A DNA stretch of 64,000 bases, taken from Chryseobacterium sp. MA9. Its GTDB lineage: Bacteria > Bacteroidota > Bacteroidia > Flavobacteriales > Weeksellaceae. A program made the position numbers and the translations under genes. The stretch lies in the NCBI RefSeq assembly GCF_024399315.1, contig NZ_CP075170.1, forward strand, positions 248,001 through 312,000, in the 5' to 3' direction. The notes beneath the pieces were generated by a model, which worked only from the letters and a program-made list of their open reading frames with translations, had not been told where the DNA came from and ran no database searches. This document shows positions 17,526 through 26,400 of this stretch, one piece after another (positions within the stretch are counted from its first letter, which is position 1; every line of letters starts with the position of its first letter).

Positions 17526-18425
17526 ATGGATATCACTAATATCATTATTCTAAATATTTTTAATGACATAAATATGAACAACTCAAAAACTGAAAGTATA
17601 AAAATGTATTTCTCAGGACTTTCAGGAAAGACTTATTATTTTGTAATTTATCAAGGCGAAAATTGTATAACAATAAGCCAGGGTATCATTCCTGAAAATG
17701 AAAGGATTATAATAAATATCTCTAAGAAATTTAATAACTACAAGGGAATGGGACGTTTGCTTATTTATGATCATGCCTGTGAAGTTGCTGGTTTAGATAT
17801 ATATATATCCGGAGAAAATTGTTCTATACATTGTAAATCTATACAATGGCCCAAAGAAAACATTATATACAGAAATACTAAAGAAAACGAAAAGCTAAAT
17901 GAATTATCACAAATGCACAACAGGATTGTAGACCGATACCTTTCAATGCAAATGGCTGTTTTTGCATTTTCAAAAGAGGATGAAAACTATAGTATATTCA
18001 ATACAGAACGCATAAAGCAAAAAAAGCTATACGAATCTTTTCAAATTCAATTAGGAAAAAATAATGATTACGTTAGTAAGTTTCTACAAATTGAAAATGT
18101 TTCAAGAGGGCAGGGTACTCAATTACTTGAATGTGAAAATGAAAAAGCGCGTAATAATGCCGATTGGATTACAAATGATCTGGATTGGAATGTATTGTAT
18201 ACTTCCGGTCGTTGGATGGCAGTCATTGATTTATGGATCAGACTTCATACAACTGTACTGAAAGATGAAAAGCGTTTTGACAATGATTACAAAATGATAA
18301 GCTTAAAATTAGAATCGAAGTTGTATCATAGTTTTAGAAACAGAACTCTTTATAATTTGAAAAATTATCAGCTGGGAGAAGAAAAATGGTACAAAATACT
18401 TTCTAAGTATAAGTTTGATAAATAA
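17526..18425 (+). CDS. Protein resembling N-terminal half of TlpA/DUF4369-type proteins (299 aa)
   Basis: The segment MYFSGLSGKTYYFVIYQGEN, then GIIPENERIIINISKKFNNY and YKGMGRLLIYDHA, resembles the beta-rich N-terminal domain found before thioredoxin domains in many Bacteroidota lipoproteins and periplasmic proteins. The helical part that usually follows (residues 110-290) is present, but there is no CxxC thioredoxin domain and no clear signal peptide. Translation may begin at a later ATG. Its stop codon overlaps the next start (TAATG), implying coupled expression. The assignment is from memory of sequence style and is tentative; function unknown. Confidence 0.55.
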   Translation: MDITNIIILNIFNDINMNNSKTESIKMYFSGLSGKTYYFVIYQGENCITISQGIIPENERIIINISKKFNNYKGMGRLLIYDHACEVAGLDIYISGENCSIHCKSIQWPKENIIYRNTKENEKLNELSQMHNRIVDRYLSMQMAVFAFSKEDENYSIFNTERIKQKKLYESFQIQLGKNNDYVSKFLQIENVSRGQGTQLLECENEKARNNADWITNDLDWNVLYTSGRWMAVIDLWIRLHTTVLKDEKRFDNDYKMISLKLESKLYHSFRNRTLYNLKNYQLGEEKWYKILSKYKFDK

Positions 18426-18703
18426 TGAAAGGAATACAAATGAATAGCTTTCTGCTTACCCTTTCGGGTGCTGATGAAAAAATTATGAAAAAAGATTTTG
18501 ACAAACTTTCCGGTAAAACAAAAAAGGAAATTTTGGAAACTATAAAAGATGATCAATTCAATGATCCACATTCTGATGAATGGATCTTTTATTTAGAGAA
18601 GGATCATTTCTGGAGAAAAAAATACCTGTGTATTTTTTTTGAAGAGGGTATAGTAATGTTGTCTAGTATCATTGTTAAAAATTTTTGGGAAAAAAGGTAC
18701 TAA
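18425..18703 (+). CDS. Small protein coupled to the 299-aa gene (92 aa)
   Basis: I do not recognise this protein. It is charged and partly helical (LSGADEKIMKKDFDKLSGKT, then DEWIFYLEKDHFWRKKYLCI) with a C-terminal hydrophobic strand and no signal peptide. The start overlaps the previous stop as TAATG. An antitoxin or immunity role is conceivable from size and coupling, but nothing specific supports it. Confidence 0.55.
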   Translation: MKGIQMNSFLLTLSGADEKIMKKDFDKLSGKTKKEILETIKDDQFNDPHSDEWIFYLEKDHFWRKKYLCIFFEEGIVMLSSIIVKNFWEKRY

Positions 18704-19092
18704 AGAATGATAGATTGACAAGGTATAAGCAGTCTTGCCGAAATAAAATAGTTGGGTTTGACATTATTGTTTATCATACATAAAATCTCATTATATAAAT
18801 ATAAAGCGTCTACTTATAGCCAATGTCTGTACAATGTAAAATTCCGACAGAGTAAGGAGGAAAAAGTTACAATTGGGTATTATATGCTTCCAAATTGATG
18901 AAACTGTGTTAGTATAATATTTTCAACCTTGTTTTTTTATGGGGTATTATAAAAGTACCTTACTTTTTGATACCCCTTGTTTTTTCAAGAAACTTTAATA
19001 TTTCTTAATCTGAAAATCCATGATCAGATTAAGAAATGTTCATGGATTAAAAACTCTAAATGGCAAATTGAAAAATTTTTAAAAATAAAATA
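18704..19092. other. Intergenic region with a long hairpin
   Basis: No gene is seen. The main feature is a long inverted repeat at 18941-18976 (listed separately), about 115 bp upstream of the third HTH A gene. Confidence 0.5.
18941..18976 (+). terminator. Terminator-like hairpin upstream of HTH A3
   Basis: GGGGTATTATAAAAGTA pairs with TACTTTTTGATACCCC almost throughout and is followed by TTGTTTTTTC. Its position before a start codon rather than after a stop suggests a leader terminator or the end of a small transcript. Confidence 0.6.
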
Positions 19093-19524
19093 ATGAATAT
19101 AAAGAGCATACATATTGGAGAAGTGATTGAGACCAGATGGAAAGATATGAATATTCCTATGGAGAGAACGTGCAATTTTTTCGGAAAGGACAGGATAATA
19201 ATTAAGGAAATGTTTACTCAGAAAAGTATAGATTCTGAAATGCTTTTAAAATGGAGCAAATTGTTACAATATGATTTTTTCAGATTATATAGTCAGCATC
19301 TTATCCTTTATTCACCACCAAGCTCTATGAGTGATAAGGAGTATTCTGAGGTGGAGGGTTCCTTACCTAAGTTCCGGAAGAATCTTTATAACAAACAGAT
19401 CATAGATTTTGTTTTAGAATTAATATTTACCGGGAGTAAAACCAAATCTCAGGTGATTGAAGAATATAGAATTCCAAAGAGCACGCTTTATAAATGGATA
19501 AGTAAATATGGTCAAAAATTATAA
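19093..19524 (+). CDS. HTH protein A, diverged third copy (143 aa)
   Basis: It is a paralogue of the gene at 5577 with the same plan: KSIHIGEVIETRWKD at the start, LLKWSKLLQYDFFRLYSQHL and ILYSPPS in the middle, and a C-terminal helix-turn-helix (PKSTLYKWISKYG). Divergence is large enough that it is not part of the recent 1.6-kb duplication. Gene B of this module lies 439 bp further on instead of overlapping, with a hairpin in the gap. DNA binding is inferred; the role is unknown. Confidence 0.7.
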   Translation: MNIKSIHIGEVIETRWKDMNIPMERTCNFFGKDRIIIKEMFTQKSIDSEMLLKWSKLLQYDFFRLYSQHLILYSPPSSMSDKEYSEVEGSLPKFRKNLYNKQIIDFVLELIFTGSKTKSQVIEEYRIPKSTLYKWISKYGQKL

Positions 19525-19963
19525 TCAATAAGAATTAGCAAACCTTTTACTAAAATTAAATACTGCTCTGTTAAGCGTTATAGTTGGCTGTTGTTATTGT
19601 TTCCTATAATAAATGTGGTTTTAATTATTGAAGCTGTTTTTATTGGTTTATTCTATCATTTTAGTGATTGATTAATCATGTTAAGGTACATCGGTTTTGC
19701 TCAATAGAATATTTTATTCCACTTCAAATCTACGCTATTTTAAATTAAGTGTACTGATTTTAAGTCTGTTATATGTTGACGTGTATTTGATGTAATAAGG
19801 CTTTGTGCTAATGTTGATACATTTATCCGGAAGTTATTCTTCTTTCACTTTTTCATGTTCGAAAAGTGTTTGTGTTTGCTGGCAGGGGGGATGGGGATAT
19901 TCCCCTGCCTTTTCAAAAGAGCTTGTGGAATAATGGTCACTAAGAATTAAAAAAAATTACACA
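19525..19963. other. Gap between HTH A3 and HTH B3
   Basis: No gene is seen. In the other modules A and B overlap, so this 439-bp gap is an insertion or rearrangement. It contains a GC-rich hairpin near its right end. Confidence 0.5.
19881..19909 (+). terminator. GC-rich hairpin upstream of HTH B3
   Basis: GGCAGGGG pairs with CCCCTGCC and is followed by TTTTC. The surrounding layout (TTTG...hairpin...CAAA) resembles the hairpins at 20582 and 22536, also placed upstream of genes. Confidence 0.6.
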
Positions 19964-20308
19964 ATGGGAAAATTAAAGCCGGATTATAAAAGGATTTACA
20001 CAGACCTTATTAATACAAAATATCCAGATAAGTTGAGGCTCTGTAGATCTCTATTACATAAAGATAAACTGACAATTTTAGATATGTTCAAACTGAATCA
20101 CATCATTTGGGAAGGTGAAGATCAAAATATGTGGCAATTTAGTCAGAAACATAAATCCTATAATAAGGAAACAGTGATGGAAATTTTAGATTATCAAGTA
20201 AAAAATAAACTTAACAATACAGAATTAGCTTCACATTTCAAATTAAGCCGCAATACTCTAGCAAGGTGGAAGAAATTATTTGTTTTGCATGAGAATTCAT
20301 CATATTAG
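19964..20308 (+). CDS. HTH protein B, diverged third copy (114 aa)
   Basis: It aligns throughout with the 115-aa protein at 5981: PDYKRIYTDLINTKYPDK at the start, LDMFKLNHIIW in the middle, and a C-terminal helix-turn-helix (NNTELASHFKLSRNTLARWK). The short N-terminus (MGKLKPDYK) suggests the true start position of the family. It is separated from gene A here. Role unknown; probable DNA-binding protein. Confidence 0.7.
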   Translation: MGKLKPDYKRIYTDLINTKYPDKLRLCRSLLHKDKLTILDMFKLNHIIWEGEDQNMWQFSQKHKSYNKETVMEILDYQVKNKLNNTELASHFKLSRNTLARWKKLFVLHENSSY

Positions 20309-20759
20309 GATGCACTGATAGTAAGAAATAACTTGGAATAAAGGCAGATGTAAAAATAGAACTATATCATATAAAGATGCTGTTCATTTAGTTGCTGCAT
20401 TTAAATGTTTTTTGAATGGAGGATTTAAGCCTGATATCCTTTACTTCTAATTTACTTCATTTGTATTGTCATGAATACATAATTAAGCGGTTATGATGTG
20501 ACGGTTTTTTGATGTATCGATGGTAAGCTGTATAGTTGATATATTCAAAACGAAATAACTTTTTCATCCTTTGTAGTTGTGTTGACAGGGCAGAGGTATT
20601 TATTATCTCTGCTTTTGTCAAAACAATTTAGCTTTATTCAAGATATGCTCCAATACATTTGTATGATAATCCACAGCAGCTTGTTGGAAAAAATTCACAT
20701 TATTTATATTATGATATTATATTTTAATATCTAAAAAACTATGAAATATTTTTATAAAT
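20309..20759. other. Intergenic region upstream of second TPR regulator
   Basis: No gene is seen. A two-tier hairpin (20582-20622) lies about 150 bp before the start codon; the remainder is AT-rich. Confidence 0.5.
20582..20622 (+). terminator. Two-tier hairpin upstream of TPR regulator 2
   Basis: An outer stem TTGACA/TGTCAA encloses an inner stem GCAGAG/CTCTGC with a TTTT between the right arms. A very similar structure lies at 22536-22577. Both are preceded by a T-rich stretch and CATCCTT. Confidence 0.6.
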
Positions 20760-20774
20760 ATGCTTTCCCTAAAC

Positions 20775-22196
20775 ATGTTCCCAAATTTTACAATTAAAAT
20801 ATTATCCTTATTCTCTCTTTTCCTTTTCTTGTTTTTTAATGCTCAAAATTATTCTTTTCTCCCTGAACCCATGAAAACAACATTAGCGTATAAAAGAAAA
20901 GGAGATTTTGAAGGAGCTTTGAAATTTAATACCCACGTCCTTACGGATTATGAAAACAATGGAGATACTCAAGGAATTATTATGGTGTACACTAATATTG
21001 GAAGTATTCTCTGCAGTTTCAGTAAGCACAAAGAAAGCCTGGAGTATCTTGACAAAGCAAAAAAAGAGATGAACAATATCAATTCTCCGTTTTTAACCGG
21101 AAATTTATATAACGAATATGGCAGAAACTATACACGATTAGGGTTGTTTGGACAATCTAATATCGCTTTTAATAAAGCGGAACACTATATCAGAAAGGTT
21201 TCAAATGAAAAGCAAAGAAAATTTCTTTTGTTCTATAATTATTCCTGGAAATGTACAAACTTTATAAGAACTAAAGATGCTGATTCTTTACATAGTATGA
21301 AGAAGAAGATGCTGGATGTGATGCCGGGTACACTTACTTATACAAGAATAGCAGATGGTTTTATTGATAAAAATATTCATTTAGATTCTGCTGAGTATTA
21401 TATGAACAAAGCAGTTCTTAATTTCAATACTGCAAGCATTACTGATAAAGCCATAGCATTTTTTAGTTATGGAGATCTATACAATACTAAAGGAGATAAA
21501 AGAAAAGCCTTAGAGTATTATCTGAAGACTGTTGACATTTTTGAGCAAACGAAAAATAAGCCTGCTTTACTTACGGCATATGATACAATTTCCAATGTTT
21601 ACAAATCACTTCATGAAATTAAAAAATCAAACGAATATCTAAGACAGTATACAGTCTTAAATGATAGCTTAGATAAAAATGAGAAAGAAGCTGTAAATCT
21701 TGCTGTCAATAAGTTGGTTGAATTGAATTATGAAGATAAGGGACAGGAAAGGAGAGTATTTTATCTGATCGTTGTAATAATCCTCATAGTCTTTGTAGGA
21801 TTGATATATTTTAACCGGAAAGTCTATAAAAGAAATAAATTAAAAAAAGACAGACTTATTAGGAAGAAAACAGTAGAAGTTGAAACCCTTAAACTGAAAG
21901 TGAATGATTCCTTTGAGGAGGTTATACACCTTATGGAAAACCGGAATCCTCTATTTCTAAAACGTTTCAAAGAAGTATATCCGGAATTTTATGAAAAACT
22001 GATCGAACATACTCCTGATCTTACCTACCATGATGTTAAGTTCAGTGCTTATCTGAGATTAAATCTGACCAATAAAGAAATCTGCAAATACGAAAGTATA
22101 AGTTTAAGAGGTGCTGAGACGAAGAGGTACAGATTGAAGAAAAAATTGAAATTGCCACAGCATGTGGACCTTCAAAAATGGATATTAGAACTATAA
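20775..22196 (+). CDS. Membrane TPR protein with C-terminal LuxR-type HTH (473-478 aa)
   Basis: It is a paralogue of the 470-aa gene at 14204 with the same order: hydrophobic N-terminus (MFPNFTIKILSLFSLFLFLF), TPR repeats to about residue 300, a transmembrane helix (VFYLIVVIILIVFVGLIYFN), a coiled coil, and the C-terminal segment RNPLFLKRFKEVYPEFYEKL with the HTH (LNLTNKEICKYESISLRGAE). I chose the ATG at 20775 because the paralogue begins MFPN; an ATG at 20760 would add five residues. It lies directly downstream of HTH module 3. Periplasmic sensing and cytoplasmic DNA binding are inferred from topology. Confidence 0.8.
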   Translation: MFPNFTIKILSLFSLFLFLFFNAQNYSFLPEPMKTTLAYKRKGDFEGALKFNTHVLTDYENNGDTQGIIMVYTNIGSILCSFSKHKESLEYLDKAKKEMNNINSPFLTGNLYNEYGRNYTRLGLFGQSNIAFNKAEHYIRKVSNEKQRKFLLFYNYSWKCTNFIRTKDADSLHSMKKKMLDVMPGTLTYTRIADGFIDKNIHLDSAEYYMNKAVLNFNTASITDKAIAFFSYGDLYNTKGDKRKALEYYLKTVDIFEQTKNKPALLTAYDTISNVYKSLHEIKKSNEYLRQYTVLNDSLDKNEKEAVNLAVNKLVELNYEDKGQERRVFYLIVVIILIVFVGLIYFNRKVYKRNKLKKDRLIRKKTVEVETLKLKVNDSFEEVIHLMENRNPLFLKRFKEVYPEFYEKLIEHTPDLTYHDVKFSAYLRLNLTNKEICKYESISLRGAETKRYRLKKKLKLPQHVDLQKWILEL

Positions 22197-22312
22197 TGGA
22201 AAATATACTTGAAAGTTTTGTATCAAAACAAATTTTATGTATGCAGGGCCAAACAGGCAACACGCCAGACTTTGGTTTCAAAGCGCTTCAAGAAGTAAGC
22301 GGCCAACCGTAA
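22196..22312 (+). CDS. Tiny coupled ORF or remnant (38 aa)
   Basis: The ATG overlaps the TPR regulator stop (TAATG). The product reads MENILESFVSKQILCMQGQ, TGNTPDFGFKALQEVSGQP and then a TAA; the same frame continues EWQRAIYGITW to a second stop. GC content is higher than around it. It may be the decayed start of another gene rather than a real peptide. I do not recognise it. Confidence 0.3.
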   Translation: MENILESFVSKQILCMQGQTGNTPDFGFKALQEVSGQP

Positions 22313-22698
22313 GAATGGCAAAGAGCGATATACGGGATCACCTGGTGAATAGTTTTTTCCTTCTTTAAAGAGAATCTATAAATGAATTGTATACTTTGTA
22401 CTTTAAAAGTACTTCAATTTAGATTTAGTATGCTAATAATCATTAAGTTATGAATTGAAGTTTTTTTGACGTATAAATATTGAGGTGTAATATCAGTAAA
22501 TTTGAAATGAATTTTTTTTCATCCTTGATCGTCGGTTTGACAGAGCAGAGGTATTTTATTATCTCTGCTTTTATCAAAACTTAAATACTTTTAAACAGGA
22601 ATAATTTACTTGCTGGAGATAATAAATCTTGGATTGATAGTATTGCTCCAAAATGATATTACCTAAAATCAACTTTTTGTTAACCCATAAGAAATAAA
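22313..22698. other. Intergenic region with conserved hairpin
   Basis: No gene is seen apart from the possible continuation of the tiny frame before it. The hairpin at 22536-22577 is the main feature. Confidence 0.5.
22536..22577 (+). terminator. Two-tier hairpin upstream of 193-aa gene
   Basis: GCAGAG (22545-22550) pairs with CTCTGC (22563-22568) inside outer arms TTTGA/TCAAA. Sequence and shape match the hairpin at 20582-20622, again about 120-160 bp upstream of a start codon. Confidence 0.6.
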
Positions 22699-23280
22699 AT
22701 GAATTTCCCACATTTACTTGGATTTCGTACATATAAATTAGATAGTGGAGACTTATGTACTAAGGGGCGAAATTTTTTTTTAGTACCTCGGGTCATATTT
22801 TTATTTCTGTTATGTGTAATTGCTATTACTGTGGTAACCTCTACATCAGAACATGAAATTGATGGAAATTATAATAGATTTTTAATTTTAATGTTTTTTA
22901 TGGTTTTAATATCTGTAGGAGGAATAATTTATTTCTGTTTCTATGCTTTGCTTGAAAGAGAAATAATCTTTTATAAGAATGGTGAAATAGAAATTAAAGA
23001 TATAACTCTTTGTAGCATTGTATTACCAGCTAACCAAAAAACCACCTGTGATTCAGTTGAGAAGATAAGTGTCGAAATTCCTCTACAAACTCTTAACTGG
23101 CCGGTTCGATGCAACGCATGGTTTATTATGAAGAAAGGTGATTATATAAAGATTACCGATTTAGACCTTGTAATGTATGGCTATCAGGGTAGAAAGCTTT
23201 ATTCTGCTTTGAAAGAGTTTTTAATTGAAAATGAGAAAAAAAATATTCTTTCTGAGTTGAATGTTAAAAATGTTGGTTGA
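22699..23280 (+). CDS. Membrane protein of unknown function (193 aa)
   Basis: Two transmembrane helices are evident (VPRVIFLFLLCVIAITVV near 30-48 and LILMFFMVLISVGGIIYFCF near 65-85), followed by a soluble beta-strand-rich tail (REIIFYKNGEIEIKD, WFIMKKGDYIKITD). This layout resembles small PH-like membrane proteins, but I do not recognise a family. It stands alone downstream of the TPR regulator with its own upstream hairpin. Confidence 0.6.
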   Translation: MNFPHLLGFRTYKLDSGDLCTKGRNFFLVPRVIFLFLLCVIAITVVTSTSEHEIDGNYNRFLILMFFMVLISVGGIIYFCFYALLEREIIFYKNGEIEIKDITLCSIVLPANQKTTCDSVEKISVEIPLQTLNWPVRCNAWFIMKKGDYIKITDLDLVMYGYQGRKLYSALKEFLIENEKKNILSELNVKNVG

Positions 23281-23502
23281 CTTTTCGGAAGCTTCAAGTT
23301 TCTGAAAATTGCAAACTTTGGAGGAAATCCATTTCATCTACCATAAAAGATGAATGGGTATAACCGTGAATATAGGTGTTTTGTTGTCAATGAATTTTTA
23401 TAGAGATGTTGCAAATAACATTGAAAAACAGAGTAGTAGGATATATAAGGATGGATAGATTGGTATAAACAATCAAAAGTGAAATTAATGATAAATAATA
23501 AT

Positions 23503-23844
23503 ATGGATTACAAAATTGCGTGTGATTGGAAACCAGGCAATGAAGAAAATACTCAGAGCTTCAAAAAATAAAATATAAATCCTTCTAAAGTAGCAAGATT
23601 TCAAATGAAAATTAAAGATAAGTATCACAGGTATATTGGGATGAGTAAACAGCAATTAGATAGAGAATTAAGCAATCAGTCCAGAGATTATTTATCCTGT
23701 AAATGGGAGTCTTATTTGAAAAGAAACTGGATAGGACAGAAAGTAATATTGGTCCTGTATTTTAAAGACGATAAGGTCTGTAAATTACGAATAAAGAAGA
23801 CATTTCGGAAATTTGTATCTGTCAAGAAATATGTAATAAAATAA
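23503..23844 (+). CDS. Small unknown protein, possibly interrupted by a nonsense codon
   Basis: The intact part runs from an ATG at 23605 (79 aa: KYHRYIGMSKQQLDRELSNQ, then WIGQKVILVLYFKDDKV). The same frame is open upstream from an ATG at 23503 (MDYKIACDWKPGNEENTQSF) except for one TAA at about 23569, so the original gene may have been about 113 aa. The middle resembles small lipid-binding or immunity-like proteins only in general style. I do not recognise it. Confidence 0.45.
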
Positions 23845-24313
23845 TACAACACACATTATTTTTTTGTGATTTGTGTTGCTTTAAAAGATTATAATCTGAC
23901 GCTGATTTTCCTTTTCTAGCTCACTTATTGGGTGGAGGAATTGGATTCCCTTTACTGCAAAAAAATTTCTTTCCTCATTCAGACTTTTTCCTTTGTTAAG
24001 TTCCGAATCAACACAGTTGAAGGTTTCTCTTTTTACTGAAGCTAAATCTCTTATGAAGATAAGTGATATGTGGCTGTCCTTTTATGCTCATGAGTACAGC
24101 AATGTCATATTCCTTTTATACCTCATACTCTATGGCTGTGTTGATAACCTTTACCTGTTGACAGGGATTTTGGTCTGCTAGAGTTCCCTTATTTCATAGA
24201 TTCCAATGTGCTATAACAGGATTCCTGTGATCATTTCAAATAATCTGGAGTTATATAAAAAAAACACATTCTTGGCTGCCAGCAGGGTAGTTAATATTAA
24301 AAATTAATATGAT
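23845..24313. other. Intergenic region, no convincing gene
   Basis: A 62-codon open frame at 23993-24181 has no family features and no good start context. Nothing else is recognised. Confidence 0.5.
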
Positions 24314-24958
24314 ATGATTAAAAAAATTATGCTTTTGAGCAGTATTTTAATGTTTTCCATGCACGCTTTTTCACAGAACTATAGTGACAGGAGATCTCAG
24401 TTTGTAAAATGGAATCTGGGACTGAACTATACCGGGGGGGCTCTTCCCAATAAAGAAGAAGGAACAAGCAGGTGGCTCAGTAAATATACCGCAACACTTT
24501 CAGTAGATGTAGCTCTTTCAGAGGTCTTTTACTTTGATTCCAGTGACTTATACCTTCAGCCTTTTGTTGAAACTTCTTTGCCAGCTAAGAATCCATTGAA
24601 CAGTAATCTAAAGTTTGCAACATATGCTGGTGGAGTACATCTGAAAAAATATATTAACCAAAATTTTGAAAAAGGAAGATTTTTTTTACTTATTGGAGGA
24701 AAGTTTGAGTATGTAGTCTGGAAATTAAACTATCAGTATGGCAATAAAGACAGGCTGTACAGATCAACAAAACTGGATTATGTTTTGAATGGAGGAGCAG
24801 GCTATATTATTTCCGATAGGATGGAAGTTTTTGCTCTCTATTCAAAAGGACTTGCCAAGACGTATGCCACTACAGATCTGGATCATATGGCCAGCATGAG
24901 TTCTTTCTCAATAGGATTAAAAGTAACATTGGTAAAAAACTGGTGGTTCAGTAACTAA
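24314..24958 (+). CDS. Putative outer-membrane beta-barrel protein (214 aa)
   Basis: A signal peptide (MIKKIMLLSSILMFSMHAFS) is followed by alternating beta strands (FVKWNLGLNYTGG, KYTATLSVDVALSEVFYF, FFLLIGGKFEYVVWKLNYQY, MEVFALYSKGLA) and it ends in a strand with aromatic residues (FSIGLKVTLVKNWWFSN), typical of small OmpA-like or porin-type barrels. No OmpA peptidoglycan-binding domain is present. It is the last gene before the integrated element to the right. The exact role is unknown. Confidence 0.65.
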   Translation: MIKKIMLLSSILMFSMHAFSQNYSDRRSQFVKWNLGLNYTGGALPNKEEGTSRWLSKYTATLSVDVALSEVFYFDSSDLYLQPFVETSLPAKNPLNSNLKFATYAGGVHLKKYINQNFEKGRFFLLIGGKFEYVVWKLNYQYGNKDRLYRSTKLDYVLNGGAGYIISDRMEVFALYSKGLAKTYATTDLDHMASMSSFSIGLKVTLVKNWWFSN

Positions 24959-25066
24959 GCTGAAATCAGGCCGGAACGACTATGGTATGTAATTGCAGTA
25001 TTAAGGGTAGTTAACTTGGCAGGTATTATGAGAACCTGGATAAAATAGTACCAGACTGCCATAAAA

Positions 25067-25087
25067 GCTGGGTAAAATTTACCCAGC
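25067..25087 (-). terminator. Hairpin after toprim remnant
   Basis: GCTGGGTAAA and TTTACCCAGC form a perfect stem 11 bp past the end of the leftward toprim gene. It probably ends the element's leftward transcript. Confidence 0.6.
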
Positions 25088-25097
25088 CCTGATTTCC

Positions 25098-26270
25098 TTA
25101 CCTTCTCCTTCTGTAGCTTTGCCTATTTTGCGTTGTCGTTTGTTCCTGTTGTTTTTCCTGATTTATGGTTTCTTCCTGATTTTTGTGTTCATTTGGAACC
25201 TGTTTCTGGAGCCTTGGAATAGGCAATGATTTTTGCTGGATAAATTCAGCTGGTTCTATTTGAGATGCAAATTGCCGCCTAGAACTTTTGGAGTTGAGTT
25301 CTGTTTTCACTTCCGCTGTTTTCGTCTTTATCCCTGTTTTGTAAATTAAATAGTCATTAAGGTCTTTGAGAGGGGCATATAAACCGGAATAATCCTTTGC
25401 ATCAGGAAATAATTCCAATAGTTCCGATTTACATTTTCTTCCAGCATTGTCATTTTCCAGAAAGAGATTGATCTCTGAGTAGCTTTTTAACTGCTCTTTT
25501 GCTTTCTTTAAAAGTGAAGTGGGGTTAAGGATCAATACATCCCCGATAAAAGCTTTTGAAGTTCTATAAAAGATAGCGCATCCATAAAACCTTCAAAAAC
25601 AACGGTCTTTCTATATGTACCATTATCTTTATCTTTGGCAGTGGTATTAATCTTAGTTTGAATGTTATTTGTATGACTACTCTTAATACCTAATAATTTA
25701 TTTTCTGCTGTTAACTCAATAACTGAAATATCTTTCTTTAGAAAAGCTCCTTTATAAAAGGAGTTTCGAAGCTCAAAACCTCCTGACTGATTCTCAAATC
25801 CGATCGCATATAACTGCTTACCCTTTATCATAAGCATTACTTCTTTTACATAGCAGTATACATTTTTGCTAAGGCCTCTTTCCTGAAGGTAGTTTTTAAG
25901 ATTTTGATTTTCAATATCCTTTATTTCATCAATCTGATAATCTGGCTTGATATTCTTTGCTTTATCAAAAAAATGATTGTGTATTTGTCTGCTTATGAAA
26001 AGAAGGAAAGTTTCGGGTTGATGCCCAGACTAAAACTTCTTTTATTGAGCAACTGAAATATTTCCTGATAAAATCCGTATTATTTCCGTCAATACCTTCT
26101 GAATGAAGATACCAAGCGTTGAGTCTTTTATCCAATTTAAAAGAGGCTTGGGATTCGCTGGCAAAGGGGTTGAGATACCAAGCTTCTTTTTCATTTTGTT
26201 TCGTTGGAAGGTGTCCGATAGAAAGAAGGACTTCTTCCAACGATATGCTGTTGAATTGTTTGCAGTTCAT
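25098..26270 (-). pseudogene. Toprim-domain primase-like protein, two frameshifts
   Basis: The N-terminal segment (from 26270: MNCKQFNSISLEEVLLSIGH, WYLNPFASESQASFKLDKRL) resembles the CHC2-type fold of mobile-element primases, without visible zinc cysteines. An A7 run at 25967-25973 shifts the frame; the second part (to 25532) carries LKNYLQERGL and the toprim glutamate motif VVFEGFMDALSF. A missing G near 25540 shifts it again; the third part has LFLENDNAGRKCKSELLELF, the toprim DxD region, and a glutamine- and arginine-rich tail. This protein usually sits next to a primase/helicase in Bacteroidota integrative elements. As written it cannot be made whole. Confidence 0.8.
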
Positions 26271-26400
26271 TGTTGTAATTTTTAATGTTTTTTGGTAATA
26301 AATAGTAGGTGTCCTGTCAGTTAAAACGGATGGTTTTGGTTTTGACTAATTTTTAATGAATTGATGATAAATCCTTGTAATTAATTGAATTATAATATTT

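Noticed and set aside
23993..24181. 62-codon open frame
   Set aside because: There is no ribosome-binding context, family motif or plausible protein composition.
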